This document shows, piece after piece, positions 42,882 to 55,374 of a DNA stretch of 64,000 bases (positions are counted from its first letter, which is position 1; each line of letters starts with the position of its first letter). This DNA comes from Streptomyces sp. NBC_00523. Lineage in GTDB: Bacteria; Actinomycetota; Actinomycetes; Streptomycetales; Streptomycetaceae. A program made the position numbers and the translations under genes. Below the pieces are notes generated by a model that worked only from the letters and a program-made list of their open reading frames with translations, was not told where the DNA came from and did not search any database. Location of the stretch: the NCBI RefSeq assembly GCF_036346615.1, contig NZ_CP107836.1:3472001-3536000 (forward strand), in the 5' to 3' direction.

Positions 42882-43811
42882 ATGACCTTGTCGCCGCGTA
42901 TCGGGGTTGTCATCGTGACGATGGGGACCCGGCCCCGGGAGCTGGAGGCGCTGCTCGCGTCCGTGGCCAAGCAGGATGTGCCGGCCGCCCGCGTGGTGCT
43001 GGTGGGCAACGCGACCTCGCTGGACGACGTCTCGACCGATGTGCTCGGCGCGGCGGGCACCCCCGGTGCGACCGAGGTGACCAAGGTGCCGCTCACGGAG
43101 AATCTGGGGTGCCCCGGCGGCCGGAACGTGGGGCTTGAGCTGCTGCGGGACGGGGGCGGGGCCGGCGGGGAAGAGGTCGATGTCGTGGTCGAGTTGGACG
43201 ACGACGGGCTGCTCATCGCGACGGACGTGTTCCGCGAGGTGCGGCGGCAGTTCGCGGAGGATCCGAGGCTGGGGATCATCGGATTCCGGGTCGCCGACGA
43301 GCAGGGGCGGACCGAACGGCGCTGGGTGCCGAGGCTGCGGGCGGGCGATCCGATGCGCGGGGGGCCGGTGACCGCGTTCCTGGGTGGCGGGCACGCCTTC
43401 TCGATGCCGATGCTCCGGCAGATCGGTCTGTGGCCGGGGGAGTTCTTCTTCGGGCACGAGGAGTCGGACCTGGCGTGGCGGGCGCTGGACGGCGGGTGGG
43501 AGATCCGTTACGTGCCGACGCTCGTCCTCCAGCACCCTCGGACGTCTCCGGCCCGGCATGCCGTCTACTACCGGTTCACCGCGCGGAACCGGGTGTGGCT
43601 GGCGCGCAGGCGGCTTCCGGTGCCGCTGATCCCGGTCTACCTGGGTGTGTGGATCACGCTGGCCATGCTGCGGATGCGCTCGGTCACGGGGCTCAAGGCG
43701 TGGTGGGGCGGGTTCGCCGAGGGGATCAGGACACCGGCCGGGGAGCGGGCGCCGATGAATTGGCGGACGGTGTGGCGGATGACCCGGCTGGGACGGCCGC
43801 CGGTGCTGTGA
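42882..43811 (+). CDS. family 2 glycosyltransferase
   Basis: 309 residues. GT-A fold: PRIGVVIVTMGTRPRELEAL at the start, a nucleotide-sugar region NLGCPGGRNVGLELL and the metal-binding DDD in VVELDDDGLL (about 105), a GHEESDLAWR acceptor motif and a hydrophobic stretch near 245-265. It transfers a sugar from a nucleotide donor, probably at the membrane. GGAGTGA is 8 bases before the ATG. No other polysaccharide genes adjoin it. Confidence 0.88.
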   Translation: MTLSPRIGVVIVTMGTRPRELEALLASVAKQDVPAARVVLVGNATSLDDVSTDVLGAAGTPGATEVTKVPLTENLGCPGGRNVGLELLRDGGGAGGEEVDVVVELDDDGLLIATDVFREVRRQFAEDPRLGIIGFRVADEQGRTERRWVPRLRAGDPMRGGPVTAFLGGGHAFSMPMLRQIGLWPGEFFFGHEESDLAWRALDGGWEIRYVPTLVLQHPRTSPARHAVYYRFTARNRVWLARRRLPVPLIPVYLGVWITLAMLRMRSVTGLKAWWGGFAEGIRTPAGERAPMNWRTVWRMTRLGRPPVL

Positions 43812-43837
43812 GGCGGGTGCGCGGCTGAAGGGGTGCT

Positions 43838-43894
43838 CCGGGCGGGCGCCGCCCGGGTGCTCCGGACCCGGCCGGGCGGGCGCCGCCCGGGTGC
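43838..43894. repeat. 23-bp direct repeat, two copies
   Basis: CCGGGCGGGCGCCGCCCGGG plus TGC, at 43838-43860 and 43872-43894, each copy itself a hairpin. A GCCGGTGCTGTGAGGC string at the glycosyltransferase stop also recurs near 43936, pointing to local duplication. Confidence 0.8.
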
Positions 43895-43964
43895 CCCGGG
43901 AACCCCGGGAGCCCGGGAGCCCAGGGGCAGCGTCGCCGGTGCTGTGAGGCAGTTGGACGACTGG

Positions 43965-44004
43965 GGCGTGCTCCGGGGTGGCCGCCGCCGTTCCGGAGCA
44001 CGCC
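43965..44004 (-). terminator. xylanase gene terminator
   Basis: 12-bp perfect stem GGCGTGCTCCGG / CCGGAGCACGCC with a 16-base loop, just past the xylanase stop. Confidence 0.8.
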
Positions 44005-44010
44005 GGACGG

Positions 44011-45027
44011 TCAGCCCGTGGCGCAGGAGACCGTCGGCCAGGTCCAGCTTCCGTTGGACTGGATGGTGACGCCGAAGTTGTTGCCGCTGCCGTTGGGCTT
44101 GGCGGTCAGCACCTGGGCGCTGGGGTAACTGGCGCTGATGTTCCAGGTGGAGAGGACCTTCTCCGGGGACGGGACGTTCATGGTCACGGTCCAGTTGCTG
44201 GAGCCGGAGACCGCGACGTTGAGGTTGTAGCGGTCGCCCCACTTCTCGCCTGCGGAGAGGGTGGCGGTGCAGCCGTTGTTGCCGCCGCCGGTGTTGCCGC
44301 CCCCGTTGTCACCGCCGCCGGACGTGCTGCCCAGCGTGATGCTGGAGCTGCCGCTGCTCTGGTAGCCCTCGGTGGCCATGATCATGTAGTTGAAGCTGCC
44401 GAGGTTCATCCCGTGCTGGGCCCAGGCGTCGAAGTGGTTGCCGGTGGTGATGGTGCCCCCGGTCCGCTTGGACTGGCGGACGCTCCAGTACTGCTTGAAG
44501 GTCTTGTTGCCTTCGATCGAGGGGGCGTTGGTCCGGGTCGTCTCGTAGATGTCGTACGTGCCGCCGTCACTGGTGACCGTGCCCTTGAAGGTCCCGGTGG
44601 GCCGGTACGTACCCCAGTTGTCCACGATGTAGTACTCCACCAGCGGGTTCTGCGACCAGCCGTAGAGGGCCAGATAGGCGTTGCCCGAGGGGTTGAAGGA
44701 GCCGGAGTAGGTCACGCTGCGGCGGCCGCCCGTGCTCCAGCCCTTGCCCGCGACGAAGTTGCCGGTGTTGCTCCAGGAGGTTCCGTAACTGCCGCCGGAG
44801 CCGAGGTTCATGGAGACGGTGCCGGGGCTGTCCGTCCAGAACGAGTAGTAGTAGCCGTTGTTGGTCCCCGTCTGGTTCGAGGTGACGGTCGTGTCGGCGG
44901 TGGCCGTGCCGGGCAGGGTGATCGCCGCGACGACGGCGATCACCAGGGCGAAGGCGCTGCGGATGAACAGCCGTAGGGCGTTCACCGGTCTGGGGCGGCT
45001 CGTCGGATGTGCGGGGGTTGCGTACAT
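44011..45027 (-). CDS. secreted GH11 endo-beta-1,4-xylanase with CBM2
   Basis: 338 residues. Signal region to about residue 44 ([20 protein letters not shown], likely cut after ATA), GH11 catalytic domain about 45-235 with nucleophile Glu in [13 protein letters not shown] and acid/base Glu in [10 protein letters not shown], a Gly/Asn linker, and a C-terminal carbohydrate-binding module of family 2 type ([19 protein letters not shown] ... WTWPTVSC). It cuts xylan outside the cell. GAGGAGGA is about 10 bases before the ATG. Confidence 0.95.
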   Translation of the reverse strand: MYATPAHPTSRPRPVNALRLFIRSAFALVIAVVAAITLPGTATADTTVTSNQTGTNNGYYYSFWTDSPGTVSMNLGSGGSYGTSWSNTGNFVAGKGWSTGGRRSVTYSGSFNPSGNAYLALYGWSQNPLVEYYIVDNWGTYRPTGTFKGTVTSDGGTYDIYETTRTNAPSIEGNKTFKQYWSVRQSKRTGGTITTGNHFDAWAQHGMNLGSFNYMIMATEGYQSSGSSSITLGSTSGGGDNGGGNTGGGNNGCTATLSAGEKWGDRYNLNVAVSGSSNWTVTMNVPSPEKVLSTWNISASYPSAQVLTAKPNGSGNNFGVTIQSNGSWTWPTVSCATG

Positions 45028-45091
45028 GGGGGGGAAGTCCTCCTCGTCCCGTGAGCAGGTAGACGTCGGCAAGGGGGCCTGCCGACGGCGC

Positions 45092-45151
45092 TCAGTGTTG
45101 GACCGGCCCCTGGGGGTGTCAATACTTTCGGCATGAGTTGCGAAACCTTCG
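45092..45151 (-). promoter_or_regulatory. xylanase promoter and CGAAAnnTTCG-like operator
   Basis: On the reverse strand TTGACA (45117-45122) and AACACT 17 bases on form a promoter. Just upstream, at 45141-45151, CGAAACCTTCG is an imperfect copy of the CGAAA-N-TTTCG box known for xylanase repressors (BxlR/XlnR type) in Streptomyces. Confidence 0.6.
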
Positions 45152-45272
45152 AATGCCCTTCTCAGTAAGGGAGTTGGGGGATTGCGCAGCTCAGCTGCCA
45201 TCTATGCGTCAGCGAGCGGTGCGGAATTGGAGAGGAAGTGGCCTCTCCCCTCGAACCGAATGGCCGTCATTT

Positions 45273-45283
45273 CGAAAGTTTCG
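45273..45283. promoter_or_regulatory. perfect CGAAA-G-TTTCG palindrome
   Basis: 11-bp perfect dyad 40 bases before the -10 box region of the membrane protein gene and about 190 bases upstream of the xylanase transcription start. A candidate xylan-responsive LacI-family operator. Confidence 0.6.
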
Positions 45284-45322
45284 GGTCGGTGAGGGCGCTG
45301 ATCAGCCTCTAGGGTTTGACAC

Positions 45323-48762
<3,440 letters not shown>

Positions 48763-48790
48763 GCCCTCGCCCTCCAAGCCCTCCAGGTCC

Positions 48791-49435
48791 TCAACAGCGC
48801 TTCAGCAGGCCCGTGTCCAGCGCCACCACCACCGCGCGCGTGCGGTCGTTGACGTCCAGCTTGGCGAAGATGCGCAGGAGATGGGTCTTCACCGTGGCCT
48901 CGCCGATGAACAGCCTGCGGCCGATCTCCGCGTTCGACAGGCCGTCCGCGACCGCTTCGAGCACGTCCGACTCGCGGGCGGTCAGGGCGACCGGGTCCGG
49001 GCGCCGCATCTTCGCCACCAGGCGCTGGGCGACGCGCGGGGCCAGGACCGTCTCGCCGCGTGAAGCCGCGTGGATGGCGTCCACCAGCTGCTCGCGGGTG
49101 GCGTCCTTGAGCAGATAGCCGGTGGCGCCCGCCTCCACGCCGCGTTCGATGTCCGCGTCGGTGTCGTACGTGGTGAGGATCAGCACCCGGGTCGGGGCGG
49201 GGCCCGCGACGATCTCCGTGGTGGCGCCGACGCCGTCGAGGACGGGCATGCGCAGGTCGAGCAGGGCGACGTCCGGGCGGAGGCGTTCGACCAGGGCGAC
49301 CGCCTCGCGGCCGTTGCTCGCCTCGCCGACGATGTCGAGCGTCGGCTCGGAGCCGAGCAGGGCGACCAGTCCGGCGCGCATCACGGTGTGGTCGTCGGCG
49401 AGGACGATGCGCAGGGGTGCGGGGGTGGGCGTCAT
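48791..49435 (-). CDS. NarL/LuxR-family response regulator
   Basis: 214 residues. Receiver domain with LADDHTVMRAGL and phospho-Asp in PDVALLDLRMPVLDG (about 54), Lys in GYLLKDATRE; C-terminal LuxR HTH LTARESDVLEAVADGLSNAE, then ATVKTHL. Its start overlaps the kinase stop (ATGA). The genes it controls cannot be told from sequence; the adjacent MMPL transporter is a candidate. Confidence 0.93.
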   Translation of the reverse strand: MTPTPAPLRIVLADDHTVMRAGLVALLGSEPTLDIVGEASNGREAVALVERLRPDVALLDLRMPVLDGVGATTEIVAGPAPTRVLILTTYDTDADIERGVEAGATGYLLKDATREQLVDAIHAASRGETVLAPRVAQRLVAKMRRPDPVALTARESDVLEAVADGLSNAEIGRRLFIGEATVKTHLLRIFAKLDVNDRTRAVVVALDTGLLKRC

Positions 49436-50622
49436 GGCACCTGGGGCCTCTCGGGCAGCGGGATGGTGGCGAGGACGCGGGTGCCGTCGCCGAGCGAGCT
49501 GGTGACGGTGAGCCCGCCGCCGAACTCCGCGAGGCGCCTGCGCATGCCGTCCAGGCCGAAGCCACGGGAGTCCGCCACGACGAAGCCGCGCCCGTCGTCG
49601 GTGATCTCCAGCTCGGCGCCGCCGGGGTGTGCGGTGAGGACGACGCCCACGGTGGTCGCGGCGGCGTGCTTGCGTATGTTGGCCAGGGACTCCTGGGTGC
49701 AGCGGAGCAGGGCGACCCGGGTCGGCTGGTCGCAGTCGAGGTCCGCCAGTTCGGCGGTGACCGTGAGGCCGGTGTCCTCGGTGAAGCGGTCCAGGGTGCG
49801 GCGGAGCGTCGCGGCGACGGAGCCCGCGGCGACCCCGCTGCTGGGGGCGGACCCGACCAGGACCCGCGCCTCGGCCAGGTTCTCCCGGGCCGTCTGCTCG
49901 ATGGACTGCAACTGCTGGGCACTGCGCGCCGGATCCGCGGCGAGCTGGGACCTCGCCGCTTCGGCGAGCACGATGATCGACGCGAAGCCCTGGGCGAGGG
50001 TGTCGTGGATCTCCCGGGCGAGGCGTTCGCGCTCCTCGGCCGCGCCCTGGCGCCGCTGGCTCTCGGCCAGTTCGAGCTGGGTGCTCTGCAACTCGGCTCG
50101 CAGGGCGGCCCGTTCGTCGCGCTGGGCCAGGGCCCTGGGGGTGAGCACGGCCATCAGGGCGGCGACCGCCCAGACGGGGAGCGAGGAGAGGGTGTTGTGG
50201 AGGAAGACCTCCGGCGCCCCGCCCTCCCGCAGGCTCCCGCCGACCGTGATGCCCACCGCCCCGAGCCCCGTGAAGAGGACGGCGCCCCGGGGGCCGTCCA
50301 CGAAGACGATGAACTGGGCGAGCATCACGGTGTAGAGGGCGCCGAACCCGTCGCCCAGGTAGGCGAGGAGCCCGAGCCCCGCGGTGAGCACCGACAGATA
50401 GCCGTACGGTCCCGGCACCCGGCTTCCGGGGCGCAGCCGCACCCGCGCGTAGCAGGCGGCGATGACGGCCGTCAGGCCGAGGATGCCGAGCTTCCGGGCC
50501 CCGGGGGTCCCGCCCGCCATCGTGATCAGGGTGACCAGGGCGACGATGCCCCAGGACAGGGCCTCCCAGCCGTGGAGCACCCAGATCCAGAGCGGGTCGC
50601 CGCGCCGGGGCCGTTGAAGCAT
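49432..50622 (-). CDS. NarL-type sensor histidine kinase
   Basis: 396 residues. About five N-terminal membrane helices (up to ~165), a coiled coil, the HisKA_3 box ERLAREIHDTLAQGFASIIV with phospho-His, and an HATPase domain with EITDDGRGF. ATG 50622 has TAGGCT 7 bases upstream (leaderless). The MITE-like element lies directly upstream of its -10 box and may have replaced its original -35 region. Confidence 0.92.
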   Translation of the reverse strand: MLQRPRRGDPLWIWVLHGWEALSWGIVALVTLITMAGGTPGARKLGILGLTAVIAACYARVRLRPGSRVPGPYGYLSVLTAGLGLLAYLGDGFGALYTVMLAQFIVFVDGPRGAVLFTGLGAVGITVGGSLREGGAPEVFLHNTLSSLPVWAVAALMAVLTPRALAQRDERAALRAELQSTQLELAESQRRQGAAEERERLAREIHDTLAQGFASIIVLAEAARSQLAADPARSAQQLQSIEQTARENLAEARVLVGSAPSSGVAAGSVAATLRRTLDRFTEDTGLTVTAELADLDCDQPTRVALLRCTQESLANIRKHAAATTVGVVLTAHPGGAELEITDDGRGFVVADSRGFGLDGMRRRLAEFGGGLTVTSSLGDGTRVLATIPLPERPQVP

Positions 50623-50634
50623 GCCGGTCAGCCT

Positions 50635-50799
50635 AGGGGGTGTCTCGTCGGTCAGGGTCGGATAGGCCGTGGCGTCTGGTGCGGTGCATCGCAAGGCGCC
50701 GGGACGTCCTCATGGCGGAGCCATTCGGGCGTTCCGGCAACGCGGCGAGGTGCCGTGCCAGGCGCCGCGGACCCGGCCCTGGCCGACGAGACACCCCCT
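50635..50799. mobile_element. MITE-like element with 29-bp terminal inverted repeats
   Basis: Ends AGGGGGTGTCTCGTCGG (50635 onward) and its complement ending at 50799 match at 26 of 29 positions. The 165-bp interior has no transposase. It covers the 3' end of the MMPL gene, adding about 49 codons (50652-50799) of element-derived sequence, and abuts the histidine-kinase promoter. Such nonautonomous IS5-type elements recur in Streptomyces genomes, as I recall; multi-copy status cannot be tested here. Confidence 0.72.
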
Positions 50800-52994
50800 G
50801 TGGGGAGGGGTTCGGCGGCAGCCGGGGCCGGGCGCTTACCGGGCCAGGCGCGCTCGCCGAGGAGCAGCAGGAGCGACGGCAGGATCATCATCCGGATCAC
50901 CACGGCGTCCAGCAGGACCGCGACCGCGAGGCAGAAGCCCATCTGCTTCATCTCCGTGAGGTGCAGGAAGACGAAGGCCGCGAAGATCGTGACCATGACG
51001 AGGGCGGCGCTCGTGACGACCTTCGCCGAGCGGGCGATGCCTTCGAGGACGGCCTCCCGGGCCGTCATGCCGTGGTCCATGGCCTCCTTGATCCGGCTGA
51101 CGACGAAGACCTGGTAGTCCATCGAGAGGCCGAAGAGCAGCACGAAGAGGAAGAGCGGTACGCGCGAGGCGATGGCGCCGAGCGAGTCGAAGTCGAGCAG
51201 TCCTTCGGCCCAGGTGCCCTGGAAGACCAGGACGAGCGCGCCGAGCGCGGCGGCCGCCGAGAGCAGGTTGAGCACGACGCCGATCAGGCCGATGACGGCC
51301 GAGCGGAAGGCGACCGCGGTCGTCACGAAGGTGAACAGCAGCAGGAAGCCGATCACCAGCGGCAGTTTGCCGCGCTCGTGGTGCACGTAGTCCTGCCCGC
51401 GTGCCACGTCACCGCTGACCGCCGTGTCGGTGCCGGGCAACTTGCCGACCGTGGCCGGGATGTAGCGGTCGCGGAGGTGCTCCAGGGACGCGATGGCCTC
51501 GTCCGAGGGCGCGGGGTGCGGGACGGCCAGTTCGAGCACGGTGACCCGGCCGTCGGCGGAGGTGCGCAGGACGGGCTTCCCGGTGCGGGCGAAGAGCGGG
51601 TCGGCCTGGGCGCGCCGCCCGAGTTCGGTCAGCGCCGCCCTGGTCTCGGGCGCGCGGCCGGGGCTCGTACGGGTCACCACCTCGTGTTTTACGAGGAGTT
51701 CGGGGTAGGCCGCGGTCAGCCGGTCGTACACCCGCATGGCCGGGATCGAGCGGGAGAAGGTGTCCTTGCCGGGGTCGACGAGCTTGAGGCCGAGGGCGGG
51801 CGCGGCGACGGCGAGCATGACCAGGACCGAGGCGCACAGGGTGGCCACGGGGTGGCGCTGCGCGGGGCGCAGGAGGGCGGTGAAGATCCGGCCGTTCTCG
51901 GGCTTCGCGGCGGCCGGTGCCCCGCGGCCGGACCGCCGGGCGGCCTTCCGTGCGGACTTCCGAGCGGCGCGCCGCTCGGCGCGGTGGCCCAGCTTGACCA
52001 GCAGGGCGGGGAGCACGGTGAGCGAGCTGAGCACGGCCACGGCGACGACGAGGATGGTGCCGGTGGCCAGCGAGGAGAAGATGACGTCCGTGGAGAGGTA
52101 GAGGGTCGCGGTGCAGACGATCACCGCGAGGCCGGAGACCACGACGGCCCGGCCGGCCGTGGCCGCCGCGAGCTCCACCAGCGCCTCGGGGGTGAGCCGG
52201 CCGCCCGCGCGGGCTCGCTCCTCGCGTTCGCGCTTCAGGTAGAAGAGCGTGTAGTCGACGCCGACCGCGAGGCCCATGAGCAGGATCATGTTGGTGCCGA
52301 CGCCCGGGTCGGGCAGCAGGTGCGAGGCCAGCATCGACAGGCCCATCGTCGCGGCGATGGAGGAGAGCGCGAGCAGCAGCGGCACCCCGGCCATGACCAC
52401 CGAGCCGAACACGGCCAGCAGGATGACGAGGGTGACCGGCAGGGAGAGCCGTTCGGAGAGCGCGAGGTCGTCGCCGCGCTGGTCGTTGACGCCCTTGCTG
52501 ATGGCCGGTGAGCCGGTCTCCTCGACGACGAGCTCCGGGTGGGCAGCGGCCACCCCTGCGGTCTCGGCGAGGAGCGGGACGACGTTCTTCCGGCCGTCCA
52601 GCTCGGCGCCCTCCATGACGACGCTCACCCGCAGGGCGGTGCCGTCCGCCGAGGGGACCGGCGCCTCCACGTCCCGCACCTCGTCCAAGGCCCGCATGCG
52701 GGAGGTGAGTTCGCGGGCGGCCGCCTGCGCCCGTGCGGTGTCCAGGGGGCCGGAGGCGGACCGGATCAGGATGTGTTCGGTGGGGCGGCGCTGGAGGCCG
52801 GCGTCGGTGGCCGTCGACTCGGCGCGACCGGCCTCGCCGACCCAGAAGTCCTCGGTGGTGGCCGCGTGGGAGCCCGCCGCGATGCCGGTCCCGAGGCAGA
52901 GGAGGACGAAGAGGAACCATCCGGTGATCGCGCGCCAGGGGTGCCGGGCGCTCCACCGGGCCAGGTGTACGGGTCGAAGTCTCATGCCCTCCAT
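50652..52994 (-). CDS. MMPL-family transporter, C-terminus altered by an insertion
   Basis: 780 residues, RND/MMPL fold with two sets of about six helices and two extracytoplasmic loops: WRAITGWFLFVLLCLGTGIA near the start, GLAVGVDYTLFYLKREREER and FVLLFGLSMDYQVFVVSRIKEAM mark the two GxxxDY helices. MMPL proteins export lipids or drugs. The last ~49 residues (SSARAGSAAPGTAPRR onward) come from the MITE-like element. Start: ATG 52994 or ATG 52985; ribosome sites are weak for both. The truncated TetR gene next door was probably its regulator. Confidence 0.85.
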   Translation of the reverse strand: MEGMRLRPVHLARWSARHPWRAITGWFLFVLLCLGTGIAAGSHAATTEDFWVGEAGRAESTATDAGLQRRPTEHILIRSASGPLDTARAQAAARELTSRMRALDEVRDVEAPVPSADGTALRVSVVMEGAELDGRKNVVPLLAETAGVAAAHPELVVEETGSPAISKGVNDQRGDDLALSERLSLPVTLVILLAVFGSVVMAGVPLLLALSSIAATMGLSMLASHLLPDPGVGTNMILLMGLAVGVDYTLFYLKREREERARAGGRLTPEALVELAAATAGRAVVVSGLAVIVCTATLYLSTDVIFSSLATGTILVVAVAVLSSLTVLPALLVKLGHRAERRAARKSARKAARRSGRGAPAAAKPENGRIFTALLRPAQRHPVATLCASVLVMLAVAAPALGLKLVDPGKDTFSRSIPAMRVYDRLTAAYPELLVKHEVVTRTSPGRAPETRAALTELGRRAQADPLFARTGKPVLRTSADGRVTVLELAVPHPAPSDEAIASLEHLRDRYIPATVGKLPGTDTAVSGDVARGQDYVHHERGKLPLVIGFLLLFTFVTTAVAFRSAVIGLIGVVLNLLSAAAALGALVLVFQGTWAEGLLDFDSLGAIASRVPLFLFVLLFGLSMDYQVFVVSRIKEAMDHGMTAREAVLEGIARSAKVVTSAALVMVTIFAAFVFLHLTEMKQMGFCLAVAVLLDAVVIRMMILPSLLLLLGERAWPGKRPAPAAAEPLPTGGVSSARAGSAAPGTAPRRVAGTPEWLRHEDVPAPCDAPHQTPRPIRP

Positions 52995-53067
52995 GCTGTT
53001 GCGGAGGGGGGTGCGCCCGGCAGCCTCGACCGGTGGAACCGGGGGTCCACCGGTCGGTGGACACGAA

Positions 53068-53448
53068 CTACGGCTCAGGCGCGGTGAGATACCGCTGAAC
53101 GGTGGCCCCGAGCCAGTCCACGATCTCCTCCGGGTCGAGCGCCACGCTCGCCGGGAAGCGCAGTACGTAACGCGTCAGCGCGAGGCCCAGCACCGCCGAG
53201 GCGCAGAACGCCGCCCGCGTCGACGCCTGTTCGGCTGCGTGGCCCAGGCGGCGGGCCAGCGGGATGAGCTGGTCGCGCAGCACGGTCTGCATGCGGTCGG
53301 CGGCGGCCGGATCGGTGGAGCCGACCCGCAGCAGTGCGGTGAGCTCTCCGTTCTCCTCCCAGAGGGTGAGGAAGTGGCGCACCAGCGTGCGGCCGATCTC
53401 GTCGTGCGGTTCGAGGGGCAGGCCGGGCAGTCCGGGGTCGATGGCCAC
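53068..53448 (-). pseudogene. TetR-family regulator lacking its DNA-binding domain
   Basis: 126 codons: DEIGRTLVRHFLTLWEENGE, ALLRVGSTDPAAADRMQTVL, LGLALTRYVLRFPASVALDP form the C-terminal ligand domain of a TetR regulator. The ~75-residue N-terminal HTH is missing; beyond codon 1 the DNA is the antisense of the DUF4267 gene. It cannot bind DNA as a normal TetR, so it is probably nonfunctional. Confidence 0.75.
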
Positions 53449-53453
53449 GGGCC

Positions 53454-53693
53454 ATGGGCCTGGTTATCGGTGTCCTGCTGGTCACGGGCCACCGCCGCGC
53501 CCTGGGCCTGGTGCTGCTGATGGAGGCCGTCGCCCCGTTCGGCGACATGGTCAACGTGCTGGCCCATGACGGACCGCTCTCCGCCGCGTTCGGCATCCAC
53601 GGTCTGACCAGCGCGTTCATCGCGGTCACCGGACTGCTGACGCTGCGCGAGACCGGCCGGGCGCGCCCGGCCCCGGCGCCGCGGCCCGCCTGA
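53454..53693 (+). pseudogene. DUF4267 membrane protein, N-terminal half missing
   Basis: 79 codons: GLVIGVLLVTGHRRALGLVL, PFGDMVNVLAHDGPLSAAFG, LTSAFIAVTGLLTL. This is the second half of a DUF4267-type four-helix protein (usually ~120-130 residues). It begins 6 bases from the first codon of the truncated TetR gene. A short protein from GTG/ATG 53454 could still be made but would lack half its helices. Confidence 0.65.
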
Positions 53694-53697
53694 CCCG

Positions 53698-54282
53698 TCA
53701 GAGCCGCGCCGCGAGGCGGGCCTTCGCCTCCGGCCACTCGTCCGCGAGCAGCGAGAAGTACACCGTGTCGCGCCAACTCCCGTCCGGGCGGCGGCGGTGG
53801 CGGCGCAGGACGCCCTCATGGCGGGCGCCGAGGCGGGCGATCGCCTTCTGGGAGCGCTCGTTGAGGTGGTCGGTCTTCAACTGGACGCGGCCCATGCCCA
53901 GATCCTCGAAGGCGTGGCCGAGCAGGAGCAGCTTGGTCTCCGTGTTCACCGCGGAGCGCCAGTACGCGCGGCCGTACCAGGTCGAGCCGATCTCCAGGCG
54001 CTCGTGCGCCGCGTCGATGTCCAGGAAGGACGTCCAGCCGATGGCCCGTCCGGTGGCCAGGTGGACGACGGCGAAGGGGACGTACGAGGTGTTGGCGAGC
54101 ATCGCGGCGAGCGCGGCCTCCATGTCCTCCCGGGTGCGGGGCACCGGGCCGCCGAGCCAGCGCCAGACCTCCTCGTCGCCCCCGCCCGCGGCGAAGAGGT
54201 CGTCCAGGTGGGCCGGGGCGAGCGGTTCGACGCGGACATGGCGACCGGTCAGGGTCACGGGGAGGGGGTGCGTGGCGGCCAT
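53698..54282 (-). CDS. GNAT-family N-acetyltransferase
   Basis: 194 residues. HVRVEPLAPAHLDDLFAAGG at the start, YVPFAVVHLATGRAIGWTSF, IGSTWYGRAYWRSAVNTETK, MGRVQLKTDHLNERSQKAIARLG: the RimJ/RimL-like subgroup that acetylates protein N-termini or small amines with acetyl-CoA. ATG 54282 has TAGGGT 7 bases upstream (leaderless). Confidence 0.88.
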   Translation of the reverse strand: MAATHPLPVTLTGRHVRVEPLAPAHLDDLFAAGGGDEEVWRWLGGPVPRTREDMEAALAAMLANTSYVPFAVVHLATGRAIGWTSFLDIDAAHERLEIGSTWYGRAYWRSAVNTETKLLLLGHAFEDLGMGRVQLKTDHLNERSQKAIARLGARHEGVLRRHRRRPDGSWRDTVYFSLLADEWPEAKARLAARL

Positions 54283-54329
54283 ACCCGCCACCCTACCCTC
54301 GTACGTACTAGCGGCAAACTACTTATGCA

Positions 54330-55109
54330 CTAGTGCGTATTTCCCGCATCCTCCGTGTCCGCCTCACCCTCGCGCCCGGCCGCCGCGCGCATGGCCGCCG
54401 CCATCGACCGGATCTCGGGCAGCTCGTCGTACAGCGCCTGGCCGGGGCAGCTCGTCTGGTAGGTGTCGCGGTGGCCGGAGATGACGTTCAGCACGGCCAC
54501 GTCGCCCTTGGGGTAGCGGCTCGCGTCGTTGGTCGAGCGCAGCCTCACCTTGCCGCGCGGGTCCTCGCCGGGGCGCAGCTTCCACGCCGCGAGGGTCGCC
54601 AGGGCCCGCACGACCGGGGCCGGGACCTTCTCGCCGTCGCGGTAGTCGCCCAGCACCGCGATGCCCACGCTGTCCGCGTTGAAGCCGGTGGTGTGGGCGC
54701 CGCGCACCGAGCGCGTGATGCCTCCGGCCCGGCCCTCGTAGATCGTGCCGCACCGGTCGACCAGGAAGTTGTAGCCGATGTCGTCCCAGCCCCGGCCCTT
54801 GATGTGGGCCTCCTCGACGTTCCGGATCAGCTCGGGCGCCTCGGCGCAGTCGTAGTCGTTGGTCTCGCCCGTGTGGTGGACGAAGACCGCGCGGACGGCG
54901 CCCGTGTAGGCGGCGCGTTCCCGGACGATGGACTCGTCCGCGTGCCAGGCCGTCCGGCTGACGATCACGGGCTGCGCCGCGGCCACCGCCCGGGTACTAC
55001 GGGGGGCGGCGGGCGGCTCGGCCAGGATGTGGGGCACCGGGGCGTCCCGCGGCACCAGCAGAGCCAGCGGGAGGACCGCGGCACCCAGCCATATTCGGTG
55101 GGGCCACAT
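54330..55109 (-). CDS. secreted PGRP-type N-acetylmuramoyl-L-alanine amidase
   Basis: 259 residues. Signal peptide 1-20 ([19 protein letters not shown]). Peptidoglycan-recognition/amidase_2 domain about 45-235 with zinc ligands in [13 protein letters not shown] and [14 protein letters not shown], plus [18 protein letters not shown]. It cleaves the amide between muramic acid and the stem peptide in cell-wall turnover. Acidic C-terminal tail. Confidence 0.92.
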   Translation of the reverse strand: MWPHRIWLGAAVLPLALLVPRDAPVPHILAEPPAAPRSTRAVAAAQPVIVSRTAWHADESIVRERAAYTGAVRAVFVHHTGETNDYDCAEAPELIRNVEEAHIKGRGWDDIGYNFLVDRCGTIYEGRAGGITRSVRGAHTTGFNADSVGIAVLGDYRDGEKVPAPVVRALATLAAWKLRPGEDPRGKVRLRSTNDASRYPKGDVAVLNVISGHRDTYQTSCPGQALYDELPEIRSMAAAMRAAAGREGEADTEDAGNTH

Positions 55110-55374
55110 GGCTCCACCCTGCGGCTATCCCGCCGGGCCCGCAGATGAGGTGGCCGATCGGGTGAAATCGCCCCGGACGGGGAATACCTCCGGGCCGCGT
55201 CCGGGCACCCGCCGGGCGGCGATATCCTGGGGGCAGCAGCGGGCCGGTGACGGCCGCCGCGCGGCGGTGGGGCCCGCCGTACCCGAACCGCGAGCGCTCA
55301 TGCGCCGCCAACGGTCCCTACTTGCGCAGACGCGCGCCCGTAACCTTGCGGGCGCCCCGGCAGGTAGGAGACGT

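Noticed and set aside
55240..55374. Fluoride riboswitch before crcB
   Set aside because: No crcB-motif core could be read in the leader; only ordinary GC-rich sequence and a ribosome site.
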